A stretch of DNA of 64,000 nt from Devosia lacusdianchii (GCF_022429625.1 NZ_CP092483.1:3162001-3226000), one strand, 5' to 3'. Numbered from the stretch's first letter, positions 26,457 to 36,002 are shown. Numbers and translations are program-made. Notes: a model not told the origin generated them from the sequence alone.

Positions 26457-27269
26457 ATGAGCGAAGATATCGCCTTCTGGCTGAGCTACATCACCAATGG
26501 CAAGCACCTCACCTGGTATGCCAGCTTCCAGTTTACCATCTTCGCTGCCATCGCTGGCGGTTCATTGGCAGTGATCTTTGGCCTCCTCGGCGCGACCCTC
26601 AAGAATTCCCGCTTCCTGCCGCTGCGGCTGATCGGCCTTGCTTATTCATCAATCGTACGCGGCGTGCCGGATGTGCTGTTCTTCCTGTTCTTTCCGCTGG
26701 CCTTCGAGCAGACCGTCGAATGGTTCATGGCCAGCCAGGTTTGCACACCCGAAACGTTGGCCGCCCAGACGGCTGCCTGGCCGCCCTGCAAGGACGCCAA
26801 CTGGTTCCTGGGCACGCCCGAATATCTGATCCTGGCCTCCGTCTCGCTTGGGCTGGTCTATGGCGCCTTCGCCACCAATGTCATCCATGGCGCCATGCGC
26901 TCGGTGCCCAAGGGGCAGCTCGAAGCCGCCCGCGCCTATGGCATGTCGGCCAGCCAGGTACTCTGGCGTGTCCAGATCCGCCAGATGTGGGTCTATGCCC
27001 TGCCCGGCCTCTCCAATGTGTGGATGCTGGTGGTCAAGGCGACTTCGCTGCTCTCGCTGCTGCAGATCGCCGACATCGTGCTCTGGGCCGATCGCCTCGG
27101 CGCCCCCAATTTCCTGCCGGCGGTAGGCCTCGTGCATGATGACTGGCGCTGGCGCTATTACCTGGTGTTGTTCGTCTTCTACATTCTCGTGACCTTGCTG
27201 TCCGAGAAGGTCTTCAGCGCCCTCATGGCGCGGGTTGGCCGCGGCATCCTCAACGAGGTGCACACCTGA
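26457..27269 (+). CDS. Amino acid ABC transporter permease (HisQ type)
   Basis: Inner-membrane permease, 270 aa, with membrane helices in the usual His/Glu/Gln/Arg permease pattern and an EAA-type loop (LEAARAYGMSASQ). It carries a longer than usual extracytoplasmic loop (about residues 88-122) containing two cysteines (VCTPE and PPCKD). Its last base overlaps the ATG of the next permease (tgatg), a sign of translational coupling. It pairs with the following gene to form the transmembrane pore. Confidence 0.9.
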   Translation: MSEDIAFWLSYITNGKHLTWYASFQFTIFAAIAGGSLAVIFGLLGATLKNSRFLPLRLIGLAYSSIVRGVPDVLFFLFFPLAFEQTVEWFMASQVCTPETLAAQTAAWPPCKDANWFLGTPEYLILASVSLGLVYGAFATNVIHGAMRSVPKGQLEAARAYGMSASQVLWRVQIRQMWVYALPGLSNVWMLVVKATSLLSLLQIADIVLWADRLGAPNFLPAVGLVHDDWRWRYYLVLFVFYILVTLLSEKVFSALMARVGRGILNEVHT

Positions 27270-28003
27270 TGGAACGCTTCCTCACTGAGCTCAGCCTGTT
27301 CGCACCGGCCGTGGTCTTCAACATCTACTTCACCGTGGCTTCGATCCCGTTCGGCTTCGTCTTCGCGGTCGTCCTGGCGCTGGGCAAAGCATCGCGCAAT
27401 CCACTGATCTCGCGCCTCAGCCGTGGCTATATCTATGCCTTCCGTGGCTCGCCGCTCTTCATCCAGTTCTTCATGGTCTATTCGCTGGCCCTGTCCTTCA
27501 ACATTGCGCTGTGGAAACCGCTCGGCATTTCCGGGTTCGTGCTGCATCCGCTCTTCATCGGCCCGCTGGTGCTGATGCTCAACACTGCCGCCTATACCGG
27601 CGAGATCTTCTATGGCGCCCTGCGCGCCGTGCCGCGCGGCGAGATCGAGGCCGCTCGCGCCTATGGCATGAGCCGCAGCCAACAGTTCCGCCACGTCATC
27701 TGGCCAAACCTCATCCGCCTGGCATGGCCGGCCTATACCAATGAGGTGGTGTTCCTGTTCCACGCCACCTGCATCGTCTACTTTGCCCTGCCGGTGATCG
27801 GGCAGCAGAAGGATTTGATGGTCACCGCCAAGGAGCTGTTCGAGCGCGATTTCAACGCTTTCCTGCACTTCTCAGTTGCCGCGCTGTACTTCCTGGCCGT
27901 GTCGCTGGTGGTTTTCTTCCTCTTCGGGCTGGTCTATCAGCGCCTGATGCGCCACATGCCAGCCGCCCCGCGCATGCGCTTCGCGCCCAAATGGATTCGC
28001 TGA
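27269..28003 (+). CDS. Amino acid ABC transporter permease (HisM type)
   Basis: Second permease of the importer, 244 aa, with five or so membrane helices and the EAA loop IEAARAYGMSRSQ. The motif AFRGSPLFIQFFMVY is characteristic of HisM/ArtM-type permeases. It starts on the last base of the preceding permease gene and is followed after 7 bases by the AstE-like gene, so all five genes are one transcript unit. Confidence 0.91.
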   Translation: MERFLTELSLFAPAVVFNIYFTVASIPFGFVFAVVLALGKASRNPLISRLSRGYIYAFRGSPLFIQFFMVYSLALSFNIALWKPLGISGFVLHPLFIGPLVLMLNTAAYTGEIFYGALRAVPRGEIEAARAYGMSRSQQFRHVIWPNLIRLAWPAYTNEVVFLFHATCIVYFALPVIGQQKDLMVTAKELFERDFNAFLHFSVAALYFLAVSLVVFFLFGLVYQRLMRHMPAAPRMRFAPKWIR

Positions 28004-28010
28004 GCCCACC

Positions 28011-29153
28011 ATGACCTTCGAGCTGCACCAACACGCCCTTGCGGGCGACACACCCGGCGTCACCACCCAACTCCATTGGTACACGGCCGGCCCCGCCGAT
28101 GCGAAAACCCGCGTCCACCTGCAGGCCGCGCTGCACGCCGACGAGCAGCCCGGTACCATGGCCCTGCATCACCTGCTACCGCGCCTGCGCGACGCCGATG
28201 CCGCCGGCCAGCTCAAGGCACACTTCACCGTCTTCCCCTCGGTCAACCCGCTTGGCCTCGGCAATTTCTCGCTACGCCACCACATTGGTCGCTACGACAT
28301 CGAGACCGGCGTCAACTACAATCGGCGTTGGCCAGACCTCTATCCGCACATTGCCGCCACCCTGCCCGGCAGGCTGGGCGCCGACCCGCAAGCCAATATC
28401 GCCGCCATCCGCAGCGCCGTCATCGCCTGGATCGACAGCCAGCGTCCTGCCACAGCGATCCAGAGGATGCGCCTGCTGATCCTGCGCTCGGCCGTCGCTG
28501 CCGACATCGTCCTCGACCTTCACTGCGACGACGACAGTCTCAAGCACATCTTCACCTCGCCCGAGCTGATGCCCGGCCTGCAGGATTTGGCCGACTGGAT
28601 GGGCGTGGCCGCCACGCTCACCGCCGAGGACAGCGGCGGCGGCTCCTTCGACGAGGTGCTGCCAACGCTCTACCGCAAGGCGCGCCTCGCCAATCCCGAT
28701 CATCCAATCCCGGTGGGTGCTGAAGCAGCGACGCTCGAGTATCGCGGCCGTGCGGATAGTTTCGACGCACTCGGGCAAGCCGATGCGGCGGGCCTTTTCG
28801 GCTTCTTCGCCGGCCGTGGCCTGATCGACATCGCCCCCGGCTCCGCCCCGCAACCCTCGCCCGGCCCTACGCCGTTCGAGGCCACCGAAGTCCTCCGCGT
28901 CGATGCACCGGGCCTGCTCGCTTATCGAGTCGAACTGGGCGACCGCGTGACCAAGGGCCAGCCCATCGCCGACCTCATCGCCATGGATGGCCCCGAGGCC
29001 TTCATCGCCCGCCGGCCAATCCTCGCCGGCACTGATGGCTTCGTGCTGTCGCGCATAGCAGGTAAGTACGTGACGGCCGGCGCCGGGATCGCCAAGATCG
29101 TCGGCACACAGGTGCTACCCGCCCGGGCCGGGGCCTACCTGCTCGAGGATTAG
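28011..29153 (+). CDS. Succinylglutamate desuccinylase/aspartoacylase-family zinc enzyme
   Basis: A 380-aa M14-type metallo-deacylase. Putative zinc ligands are His42 and Glu45 (LHADEQPG) and His171 (LDLHCDDD). The C-terminal 90 residues resemble a biotinyl/lipoyl-like beta domain (GLLAYRVELGDRVTKGQPIA), found in many non-Ast members. Family enzymes remove acyl groups from amino acids, or act on related compounds; the true AstE partners are absent here. Being the last gene of a polar amino acid ABC operon, it probably deacylates the imported compound (inference). Confidence 0.85.
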   Translation: MTFELHQHALAGDTPGVTTQLHWYTAGPADAKTRVHLQAALHADEQPGTMALHHLLPRLRDADAAGQLKAHFTVFPSVNPLGLGNFSLRHHIGRYDIETGVNYNRRWPDLYPHIAATLPGRLGADPQANIAAIRSAVIAWIDSQRPATAIQRMRLLILRSAVAADIVLDLHCDDDSLKHIFTSPELMPGLQDLADWMGVAATLTAEDSGGGSFDEVLPTLYRKARLANPDHPIPVGAEAATLEYRGRADSFDALGQADAAGLFGFFAGRGLIDIAPGSAPQPSPGPTPFEATEVLRVDAPGLLAYRVELGDRVTKGQPIADLIAMDGPEAFIARRPILAGTDGFVLSRIAGKYVTAGAGIAKIVGTQVLPARAGAYLLED

Positions 29154-31549
29154 CCGGCCAGAGCCGCCAGCTTGGCTTCGGCTTCGGCTTTCACCGCCGG
29201 AGCCTGCGGCGCCACCTGCGTCAGCAGGTAATGCGGCATGTCGATGGTGTCGAGCGGCCGGGAGAAATAGAAGCCCTGCAATTGATGGCAAGCAATGTCA
29301 GCAAGGAACTCGGCTTGCTCTTTGGTCTCGACACCCTCGGCCGTGATCTTGAGCTTGAGCGTCTTGCCCAGCGAGGCGATCGTCTTGAGGATGTCGCGCG
29401 CCACCTCGTCGCCGCTGGACGCATCGACGAATGAGCGGTCGATCTTGATCTTGTCGAACGGGAATTTCAGTAGGTAGCTCAGGCTCGAATAGCCCGTCCC
29501 GAAATCGTCCATCGCAATGGTGACGCCCAGCTCGCGGATTTCGGTAAGCTTCAGGATGACCTCGTCGAGGTTCTCCAGGAGCAGACCTTCGGTGATCTCG
29601 ATCTCCAGCCGGTGCGGCGCAAGACCGGAAATGGCCAAAGCCCGCTTTATGCCCACCGAGATATCCGATCGCCTGAAATGCTTTGCCGACAGGTTGACCG
29701 CCACGGTCAAATGCTCTGGCCAGGTCGCCGCCGCCAGGCAGGCCTGCTCGACAGTCCAGTCGCCGATATCGACGATCAGGCTCGATTGCTCGGCAATGGG
29801 TATGAACTCGGCCGGCGCCACCAGTCCCCTGATCGGGTGGTTCCAGCGGATCAGCGCCTCGAAGCCGGTCGGCTGCTCATCGACCGACGAAACCAGCGGC
29901 TGGTAATAGAGGACGAGCTCGTCATTATCGAGCGCATCACGCAATTCGGCTTCGAGCAGCCGCTTTTCGCGCGCTTCCGAATCCATCTGCGTCTCGAAGA
30001 AGCGATAGAGCGACCGGCCATCCGCCTTGGCGCGGTAAAGCGCCAGATCGGCATTGCGCAGGATCTGGTCCGGCCGGGTGCCGTTGACCGGCGCCATGGC
30101 GATGCCGATGCTGACCCCGATGGTCAACTGGTCGCCATCGATGGCATAGGGTTCCTTGATTTCGTCGATCAGCCGGCCGGCCAGGCGCGCCAAGCCGTCC
30201 ACATCGCCATCATTGGGCAGGATGATCGCGAACTCGTCGCCACCAAGACGGGCCGCCATATCGGTATCGCGCACCAGTTCGCCGATGCGGCGTGCCACCT
30301 GCACCAGCAGCTTGTCGCCCGCCATGTGGCCGCGGCTGTCGTTGACCGATTTGAACTGGTCGAGATCGAGGAACATCACCGAGAACGGCGTGCCGTACCG
30401 CTCCAGCCGCGCCACGCAGCTATTGAGCTGCTCGGTGAACTTGGTGCGGTTGAGTAGCCCCGTCATGGGGTCGTGATGGGCCAGCATAGTGATGCGCCGC
30501 TCGGCCAGCTTGCGCTCGGTGACGTCGGATCCGGTGCCGATATAGCCCAGATAGGCGCCGCCTTCGTCATAGGCAGGCTTGCCCGTCAGGCTCCACCAGC
30601 ACTCCTTGCCATCGGCCGTCACCCGCAGCTCGATGTCCTGGAAGGTCTGCCGCTCGACGATGTCGCGCTCCAGATGCGCCATCAGCGGATCGTCGGGCGG
30701 CGTGATGCAACTGAGGAAATAGACGAAATCGGCGCCGATAAGGGCATCTTCCGGCACGCCGGTTGCCGCAGTGAACCCGCCTGAAACCCGGTTGATGCAG
30801 CCATCGGCATCGAATCCCCAGATCCAGTCCGAATTGCTCTGCTCGAACTCGCGCAGCAGCAAGCCGATGATTTCACGCTTTTCCTGGATCAGCGTCTCGG
30901 ATGCGCGGTGGGCCACAAAGGCCGCGGCATGATTGAAGGTGATCATCACCATGATGAAGGTGAAGGCCAGCAGCAGCGCGCCCTGGGCCCAGAGGTCAGG
31001 CGTGGTATCGAGGCCAAGGATTGTGCCTAGCGCACCAATAATCAGTGGAATCGTGAAGGCGGCCAGCGCCTGCGGATAATTGACCAGTGCCATCATCGAC
31101 ACACAGAGCAGGCCGCCCACCCCGATCGTCGCCGCCCCGCGCACGGTGCTGCTCTGGTCCACCGGCAGCAGGTTGAGCACCACGCCCCACATCGTCCCTA
31201 TCGCCAAGGCATAAAGGATGGTGCGCGTCACTGTCTGGCCCGCGTTTCCATCTTCCCGGCTCCACGCGCTGGGACGCGCGAGGAAAGCGCCGTGCAGATG
31301 CAGCAGGTTGATGGTGCCGGTCGCGATCACGATCGGCCAGAAGCGCGCGGTGTTCCAGGTCAGCACCATGAAAATGACCGACACGACCAGCGACGCCGCC
31401 AGCAGCGCCGGCGTCATCTGCCCGATGGAGCGGAGCTGCCGGCCCAGCAATTTCTGACGGACGGGCGGCGGCAATCCGTCCGCGCCAATAGCGCGGTCGA
31501 CGAACTCGCTGACCAGTGAAAACAGCCGAAGGCCCGATTTGACGCTCAT
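29150..31549 (-). CDS. PAS-GGDEF-EAL membrane protein (cyclic di-GMP turnover)
   Basis: A 799-aa signalling protein. Five or so N-terminal membrane helices (about residues 40-215) are followed by a PAS domain (about 235-350), a GGDEF domain with intact ARLGGDEFAIIL, and an EAL domain beginning FEALIRWNHP with later motifs DDFGTGYSSLSYL and KIDRSFV. Both cyclase and phosphodiesterase motifs are complete, so it may be bifunctional. The ATG at 31549 begins MSVKSGLRLF; a GTG at 31573 is also open but no ribosome binding site favours it. The 3' end overlaps the AstE-like gene by 4 bases on the opposite strand. Confidence 0.9.
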   Translation of the reverse strand: MSVKSGLRLFSLVSEFVDRAIGADGLPPPVRQKLLGRQLRSIGQMTPALLAASLVVSVIFMVLTWNTARFWPIVIATGTINLLHLHGAFLARPSAWSREDGNAGQTVTRTILYALAIGTMWGVVLNLLPVDQSSTVRGAATIGVGGLLCVSMMALVNYPQALAAFTIPLIIGALGTILGLDTTPDLWAQGALLLAFTFIMVMITFNHAAAFVAHRASETLIQEKREIIGLLLREFEQSNSDWIWGFDADGCINRVSGGFTAATGVPEDALIGADFVYFLSCITPPDDPLMAHLERDIVERQTFQDIELRVTADGKECWWSLTGKPAYDEGGAYLGYIGTGSDVTERKLAERRITMLAHHDPMTGLLNRTKFTEQLNSCVARLERYGTPFSVMFLDLDQFKSVNDSRGHMAGDKLLVQVARRIGELVRDTDMAARLGGDEFAIILPNDGDVDGLARLAGRLIDEIKEPYAIDGDQLTIGVSIGIAMAPVNGTRPDQILRNADLALYRAKADGRSLYRFFETQMDSEAREKRLLEAELRDALDNDELVLYYQPLVSSVDEQPTGFEALIRWNHPIRGLVAPAEFIPIAEQSSLIVDIGDWTVEQACLAAATWPEHLTVAVNLSAKHFRRSDISVGIKRALAISGLAPHRLEIEITEGLLLENLDEVILKLTEIRELGVTIAMDDFGTGYSSLSYLLKFPFDKIKIDRSFVDASSGDEVARDILKTIASLGKTLKLKITAEGVETKEQAEFLADIACHQLQGFYFSRPLDTIDMPHYLLTQVAPQAPAVKAEAEAKLAALAG

Positions 31550-31756
31550 GGCGCCAACATGTGCCGCGAGCACTTAATTTTACGTGTGCTAACACACACC
31601 GTCCGCTAGTATTCGTCGTTTGAATACAGTTCATTAAGCCAAAAATTGCGATGCGCGCGGTTACGCAAAATAAACCGAAGAGCTTAAGTCGATTTTCAAT
31701 GGGGATCCGTAGATTTTCGGACCAAGGACCAGAAAGGTCTCTATTGGAGAGCGTCA

Positions 31757-33118
31757 ATGAGCATCGAATCCAGCCCCGTCCCAGAAGCGGCCCTGACGGG
31801 TAGCCTCCGCGACTTCCGCGCACCCGAGGGCCCGAACCTGATGAGCCGTATCGACGGCTTCTATGAGTGGCAGGATTTGCGGCGCCAACACGAACTCTGG
31901 CCCTATGCTCGCTCCACCGCCACCGCCCCCAAGGCCCGCTGCGAAGCCAAGAGCGACACCGGCGCTGCCTTCTCCGGCATCAATTTCGCTAGCCAGGATT
32001 ACCTGAGCCTGTCATCTCACCCCGCCGTCAAGGCGGCCGCCATTGCCGCCATCGGCGAGTATGGTGTGCATAGCGCCGGCTCGGCAGCGTTGCTCGGCAA
32101 TACCGCCAACTCGCTGCTGCTCGAACAGGGCCTATCGTCCTTCCTAGGCGGTCGCGAAGTCGTGCTCTATCCCACGGGTTGGGCCGCAGGCTACGGCTCG
32201 GTTCAGGGTTTCGTGCGCGCCAACGATCACGTCGTCATGGACATCCTGGCGCATTCCTGCCTTCAGGAAGGGGCCAAGGCTGCTACGCAGAACATCCACT
32301 ACCACGGCCATCTCAACCTCGAGGCTCTGGCGCGCAAGCTTGAGCGCATCCGCGCCAACGACCGCGAAAACGGCATCATGGTGGTCACCGAGAGCCTCTT
32401 CTCCATGCACTCGGACACGCCCGACCTGGGCGCCATGCGAGCCCTGTGCGACCAGTTCGGCGCCACGCTGCTGGTGGATTGCGCCCATGACCTGGGCTCG
32501 ATCGGCGACGACGGTCTGGGCCATCTGGGTCTGCAGAACATGATGGATGCCGCCGACATCATCATTGGCAGCTTCTCCAAGACCTTTGGCTCAAATGGCG
32601 GCTTCATCGCCGTAAAGACCAAAGCGGCCGCCGAATACCTCAAATATTACAGCGCCACCCACACTTTCTCCAACGCCCTCTCGCCAGTACAGGCAGCGAC
32701 CGTGCTGACAGCGCTCAACATCGTGCGATCTGAAGAAGGCCGCATGCTGCGCCGCAAGCTGATGGACAACATCCTCTATCTCCGCTCGGAAATGACCCGA
32801 GCCGGCCTCGAAACCCTCGGCGATCCGTCGCCGATCGTCCCGGTGCGCCTCGGCCTCGAGGGCGTAGGTCGTTTTGCTTCCCGCCACCTGATGGCTCTGG
32901 GCGGCATTGCCAATCTCGTCGAATACCCGGCCGTGCCGCAGGGCGGTGCCCGCTTCCGCTTCCAGGTCATGGCCGCCCATAGCCGGGACGATATCGACCA
33001 GGTCGTACAGATCCTTGCCAAGGCCATGCGCGACGCCGACCTCGAATACCGTTTGGGTCACGAGGGCCAGCTGGATACTACGCGTCAGCGTCCCCAGCGC
33101 TCGACCGCAGCGGCTTGA
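31757..33118 (+). CDS. Alpha-oxoamine synthase-like PLP enzyme
   Basis: A 453-aa fold-type I PLP enzyme of the group containing serine palmitoyltransferase, 8-amino-7-oxononanoate synthase and glycine C-acetyltransferase. Visible are the substrate-binding NFASQDYLSL near residue 76, VDCAHDLG with Asp241 and His244, and the PLP lysine Lys275 in GSFSKTFGSNGG. An N-terminal extension of about 50 residues is present. No biotin, acyl-carrier or ketoreductase gene lies nearby, so the acyl-CoA partner is unknown; a sphingolipid-type role is one option (inference). A good ggagagcgtca stretch precedes the ATG. A receiver gene follows after 11 bases. Confidence 0.8.
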   Translation: MSIESSPVPEAALTGSLRDFRAPEGPNLMSRIDGFYEWQDLRRQHELWPYARSTATAPKARCEAKSDTGAAFSGINFASQDYLSLSSHPAVKAAAIAAIGEYGVHSAGSAALLGNTANSLLLEQGLSSFLGGREVVLYPTGWAAGYGSVQGFVRANDHVVMDILAHSCLQEGAKAATQNIHYHGHLNLEALARKLERIRANDRENGIMVVTESLFSMHSDTPDLGAMRALCDQFGATLLVDCAHDLGSIGDDGLGHLGLQNMMDAADIIIGSFSKTFGSNGGFIAVKTKAAAEYLKYYSATHTFSNALSPVQAATVLTALNIVRSEEGRMLRRKLMDNILYLRSEMTRAGLETLGDPSPIVPVRLGLEGVGRFASRHLMALGGIANLVEYPAVPQGGARFRFQVMAAHSRDDIDQVVQILAKAMRDADLEYRLGHEGQLDTTRQRPQRSTAAA

Positions 33119-33129
33119 CGGAGCAAGCA

Positions 33130-33522
33130 ATGAGCCAACCGCTCAAGCTTCTGGCGGTCGACGACGACGCGCCGTCCGCCGAGCTGATCGTGCGGGTGGC
33201 GGAGCGTTGCGGCTACGAGGCCTTCGCAACCTCTGACTCCCGCGGCGTAATCAACCTGGTCGCGGCACTGCGACCCGACGTGATGGCGGTCGACATCTCC
33301 ATGCCGCATGTCGATGCGGTGGAGCTGTTCCGCATGCTCGCCGAGCAGCGCTACGACGGCGAAATCGTCATCGTCAGCGGGCAGGACGAACAGACGCTGT
33401 CCCTGGTGCAGAAATCGGCCGAGCTCATGGGGCTGCACCGGCCCTATGTGCACCAGAAGCCACTAAACTTCGCTCGCCTGCGCGAAACGCTGACCACCAA
33501 CCGCCTCGCCAAGGCGAGCTGA
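33130..33522 (+). CDS. Single-domain response regulator
   Basis: A 130-aa receiver. Conserved residues are the acidic pocket in LLAVDDDAP, the phospho-acceptor Asp in VMAVDISMP, the switch Ser in VIVSGQD and the Lys in HQKPL, so it looks phosphorylatable. The ATG at 33130 follows ggagcaag; it is 11 bases after the PLP enzyme stop, so the two are probably one transcript, ended by the terminator at 33538. There is no output domain, so it may act by protein contact or phosphotransfer. Confidence 0.87.
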   Translation: MSQPLKLLAVDDDAPSAELIVRVAERCGYEAFATSDSRGVINLVAALRPDVMAVDISMPHVDAVELFRMLAEQRYDGEIVIVSGQDEQTLSLVQKSAELMGLHRPYVHQKPLNFARLRETLTTNRLAKAS

Positions 33523-33537
33523 GCCGGCTCAAACGGC

Positions 33538-33567
33538 AAAAAGCCCCCGGTCATCGGGGGCTTTTTG
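33538..33567. terminator. Bidirectional rho-independent terminator
   Basis: An A run, then agcccccg, loop gtca, then cgggggct and a T run form a stem usable in both directions. It separates the receiver gene ending at 33522 from the convergent receiver gene ending at 33592. Confidence 0.9.
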
Positions 33568-33591
33568 TTGCCGGCACCTGAAGACACGTCG

Positions 33592-33987
33592 CTAAACAGC
33601 GATGATCGCTGCTTCCGGCGTCTTCGGTCCCAACACGGCCTGCATCTTGCCGAGCAGGCGTGGCAGGTCCACCGGCTTGGTATCGAAGTCGATACAGCCG
33701 GCAGCCAAAGCATTGGCCCTATCGGACTCGAACGCACTCGCGGTCAACGCAATAATCGGCAATGCCGCTGTTTCCGGGTCGGCACGAATGCGGCGCGTCG
33801 CTTCGCAGCCATCCATTTCGCCCAGTCCGATATCCATCAGGATGACATCCGGCATCAGCGCCTTGGCGGCCGCGATGCCACTCGGACCATCCTCGGCGAA
33901 GCGAATGGAAAAGCCGCGGCGTTCCAGTCGGCGGCCAAGCACGTCGCGATTGATGGGGTTATCTTCGACAATGAGCACGACAGTCAT
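33592..33987 (-). CDS. CheY/DivK-like response regulator
   Basis: A 131-aa receiver with VLIVEDNPINRDVLGRRL, the phospho-acceptor Asp in VILMDIGLGEMDG, switch Thr in IIALTASAF and Lys in DTKPVDLP. It resembles DivK and receivers attached to hybrid kinases. It starts 12 bases after the hybrid kinase gene stop and is likely the same transcript, so it is a natural target of that kinase. It ends at the bidirectional terminator. Confidence 0.9.
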   Translation of the reverse strand: MTVVLIVEDNPINRDVLGRRLERRGFSIRFAEDGPSGIAAAKALMPDVILMDIGLGEMDGCEATRRIRADPETAALPIIALTASAFESDRANALAAGCIDFDTKPVDLPRLLGKMQAVLGPKTPEAAIIAV

Positions 33988-33999
33988 GTCCAGCCCTCC

Positions 34000-35901
34000 T
34001 TACGCGTTTGCTGCTTTGGCGCGGCCCTGCCCGCGCGTTGCCCTGAGCCCGGCCAGCGCCGCCTTGACCTTGCTGGCATCGAGCGGCTTCATCACGATGC
34101 CGTCCGCACCGGCAGCCAGCGCCTTGGCGCGCTCCGACAGGATCGAGATCATGAACACCGGGATATCGGCCGTCACGGGATCGGCCTTCAGCGCCGCCAG
34201 CACGTCCCAGCCATCGAAACCCGGCATCAGGATATCAAGGAAGATCGCCGATGGCTTGACCGTCCGCGCGATCTGCAGCGCCGATTGCGGCGCGTCCGTG
34301 CAGATCGGCGTGTAGTCCTCCTTGAGGAACAGGCGCTCGGCCAGTTCCAGGAAATCCCGATCGTCATCCACCACGAGCAGGCGTTCGCGCTTCTCGTGGT
34401 TGGGTAAATGCCCACTCATCCCGGCATAACCCGTCCTGCGCTCGCCCGCATCGGCCTCGCTATCGGCCAGGAGATCGTCGTCGTTGCGCGCCCGCGCGGA
34501 GGTCGCGGCCGCATGGGCAATAACAGGCTCCCGCTCGGTCCGCTCAGCCTGCGCTGGCAGCCGAATGGTGAAGCGCGACCCCTTGCCCAGCTCGCTCTCG
34601 ATTTCGATCTGGCCGCCCATGAGACGGCAGAGATTCTGGCTTAACGAAAGCCCCAAGCCCGTGCCGCCATAGACGGCCGCGATCTTTGAATTGGCCTGGG
34701 TAAAGTTGGAGAATAGCGCCTGCTGCTGCTCGCGGGAAATGCCGATGCCGGTATCAGCCACGGCAATTTCCACCCATGGCCCGTTGCGCTTGGCGGAAAG
34801 CGTGATCTGCCCATTCTGCGTGAACTTGGCGGCATTCGACAGCAGGTTGAAGATCGCCTGGCGCAGCTTGGTCGCGTCGGCACGCATCGTGCCCAGGTTG
34901 GGCCCACGCTCTACGACGAAGCTATTGGTGTTCTTGGCCGCCAGCGGCCGCGCCGTGGCCTCCACCTCGTCGACCAGCCGATCGAGATCGACGCTCTCGA
35001 CATGCAGCGCCATCTTACCGGCCTCGATCTTGGAGATGTCGAGGATGTCGTTGACCATGGCCAGTAGGTGCTTGCCCGCGGCGCTGATCTTCTGCAGGTC
35101 GGCGATCTGCTCGCCCCGCCCGTCAAGTTCGGCGTCTTCCAGCAGGATTTCCGAGTAGCCCAGCACCGCATTGAGCGGCGTGCGCAATTCATGGCTCATC
35201 TTGGCCAGGAATTCGGACTTGGCGCCGTTGGCGCGTTCCGCATCGTCCTTGGCGTTGGTCAGCGCCTTGAGCGTACCCTGGTGCCGGTCGATTTCCTTGA
35301 TCAGTTCCGACTGGCTATCAACCACGCTCGAGTAATAGGCCGCCATCATGAACACATAGATGTTGGCGCCCAGCGCCGAGAGCACCCCGGCCACCACCAT
35401 CTCGCTGACAGGAATGTGCTCGGGAAAATCGCCATAGAGATAGAAGCCGTAAAGGGCGGCTATGCCCAGCGTGATCTGGGCGAACACGAAGACGCGCGCC
35501 GTCCAGGTCGAGCCGAGATACATGAAGGCGAGCAGCGGCGTCAGCACGAACCAGAGCAGGAAGGGCGAGCTGGTGCCGCCGTAATTGTAGGTGCCCCACA
35601 GGATGGCAAAGGTCAGGTTGAGCACGCTCAGCATGGCCAGCGGGGTATAGGCGCGCGGAAACGCCTTCACCAGCGCCAGGAACGGCCAGAAGCCATAGAT
35701 CGACAGGGCCAGAATGGCGACATGCGGCCATGGCGCCGGGTCGGCGAACCACAGGAAGACCGGGATTGGCGTCGCGATGATCGGTCCGAACAGATGACTG
35801 ACAATGAACATCTGCACGCGCTTCCGCGTGTGCAGGTCATTGGCCATATGTTCAGGGACGAACCAATTCATCAGGCCTTGGAAAGCCGTCAATACGCTCA
35901 C
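34000..35901 (-). CDS. Hybrid sensor histidine kinase with receiver domain
   Basis: A membrane-bound kinase of about 633 aa. Six N-terminal membrane helices (about residues 30-205) precede a HisKA domain with the phospho-acceptor in KMSHELRTPLNAV, a HATPase with VADTGIGISREQ and GGTGLGLSLSQNL, and a C-terminal receiver with LLVVDDDRD, the Asp in IFLDILMPG and Lys in VMKPL. The frame is open to a TTG at 35943, but the GTG at 35901 is preceded by gaggc at the right distance; the true start is uncertain. A single receiver gene follows 12 bases downstream, indicating a phosphorelay. Confidence 0.88.
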   Translation of the reverse strand: MSVLTAFQGLMNWFVPEHMANDLHTRKRVQMFIVSHLFGPIIATPIPVFLWFADPAPWPHVAILALSIYGFWPFLALVKAFPRAYTPLAMLSVLNLTFAILWGTYNYGGTSSPFLLWFVLTPLLAFMYLGSTWTARVFVFAQITLGIAALYGFYLYGDFPEHIPVSEMVVAGVLSALGANIYVFMMAAYYSSVVDSQSELIKEIDRHQGTLKALTNAKDDAERANGAKSEFLAKMSHELRTPLNAVLGYSEILLEDAELDGRGEQIADLQKISAAGKHLLAMVNDILDISKIEAGKMALHVESVDLDRLVDEVEATARPLAAKNTNSFVVERGPNLGTMRADATKLRQAIFNLLSNAAKFTQNGQITLSAKRNGPWVEIAVADTGIGISREQQQALFSNFTQANSKIAAVYGGTGLGLSLSQNLCRLMGGQIEIESELGKGSRFTIRLPAQAERTEREPVIAHAAATSARARNDDDLLADSEADAGERRTGYAGMSGHLPNHEKRERLLVVDDDRDFLELAERLFLKEDYTPICTDAPQSALQIARTVKPSAIFLDILMPGFDGWDVLAALKADPVTADIPVFMISILSERAKALAAGADGIVMKPLDASKVKAALAGLRATRGQGRAKAANA

Positions 35902-36002
35902 GGCGCCGCCTCGCGTTACACAGTCACGCGAGATTGGCCTCAACCCTTTGAGAAGTCGTAAATTGCCCGGCTCCAGCTTGACCTAAGGCAACAATATCCC
36001 GC

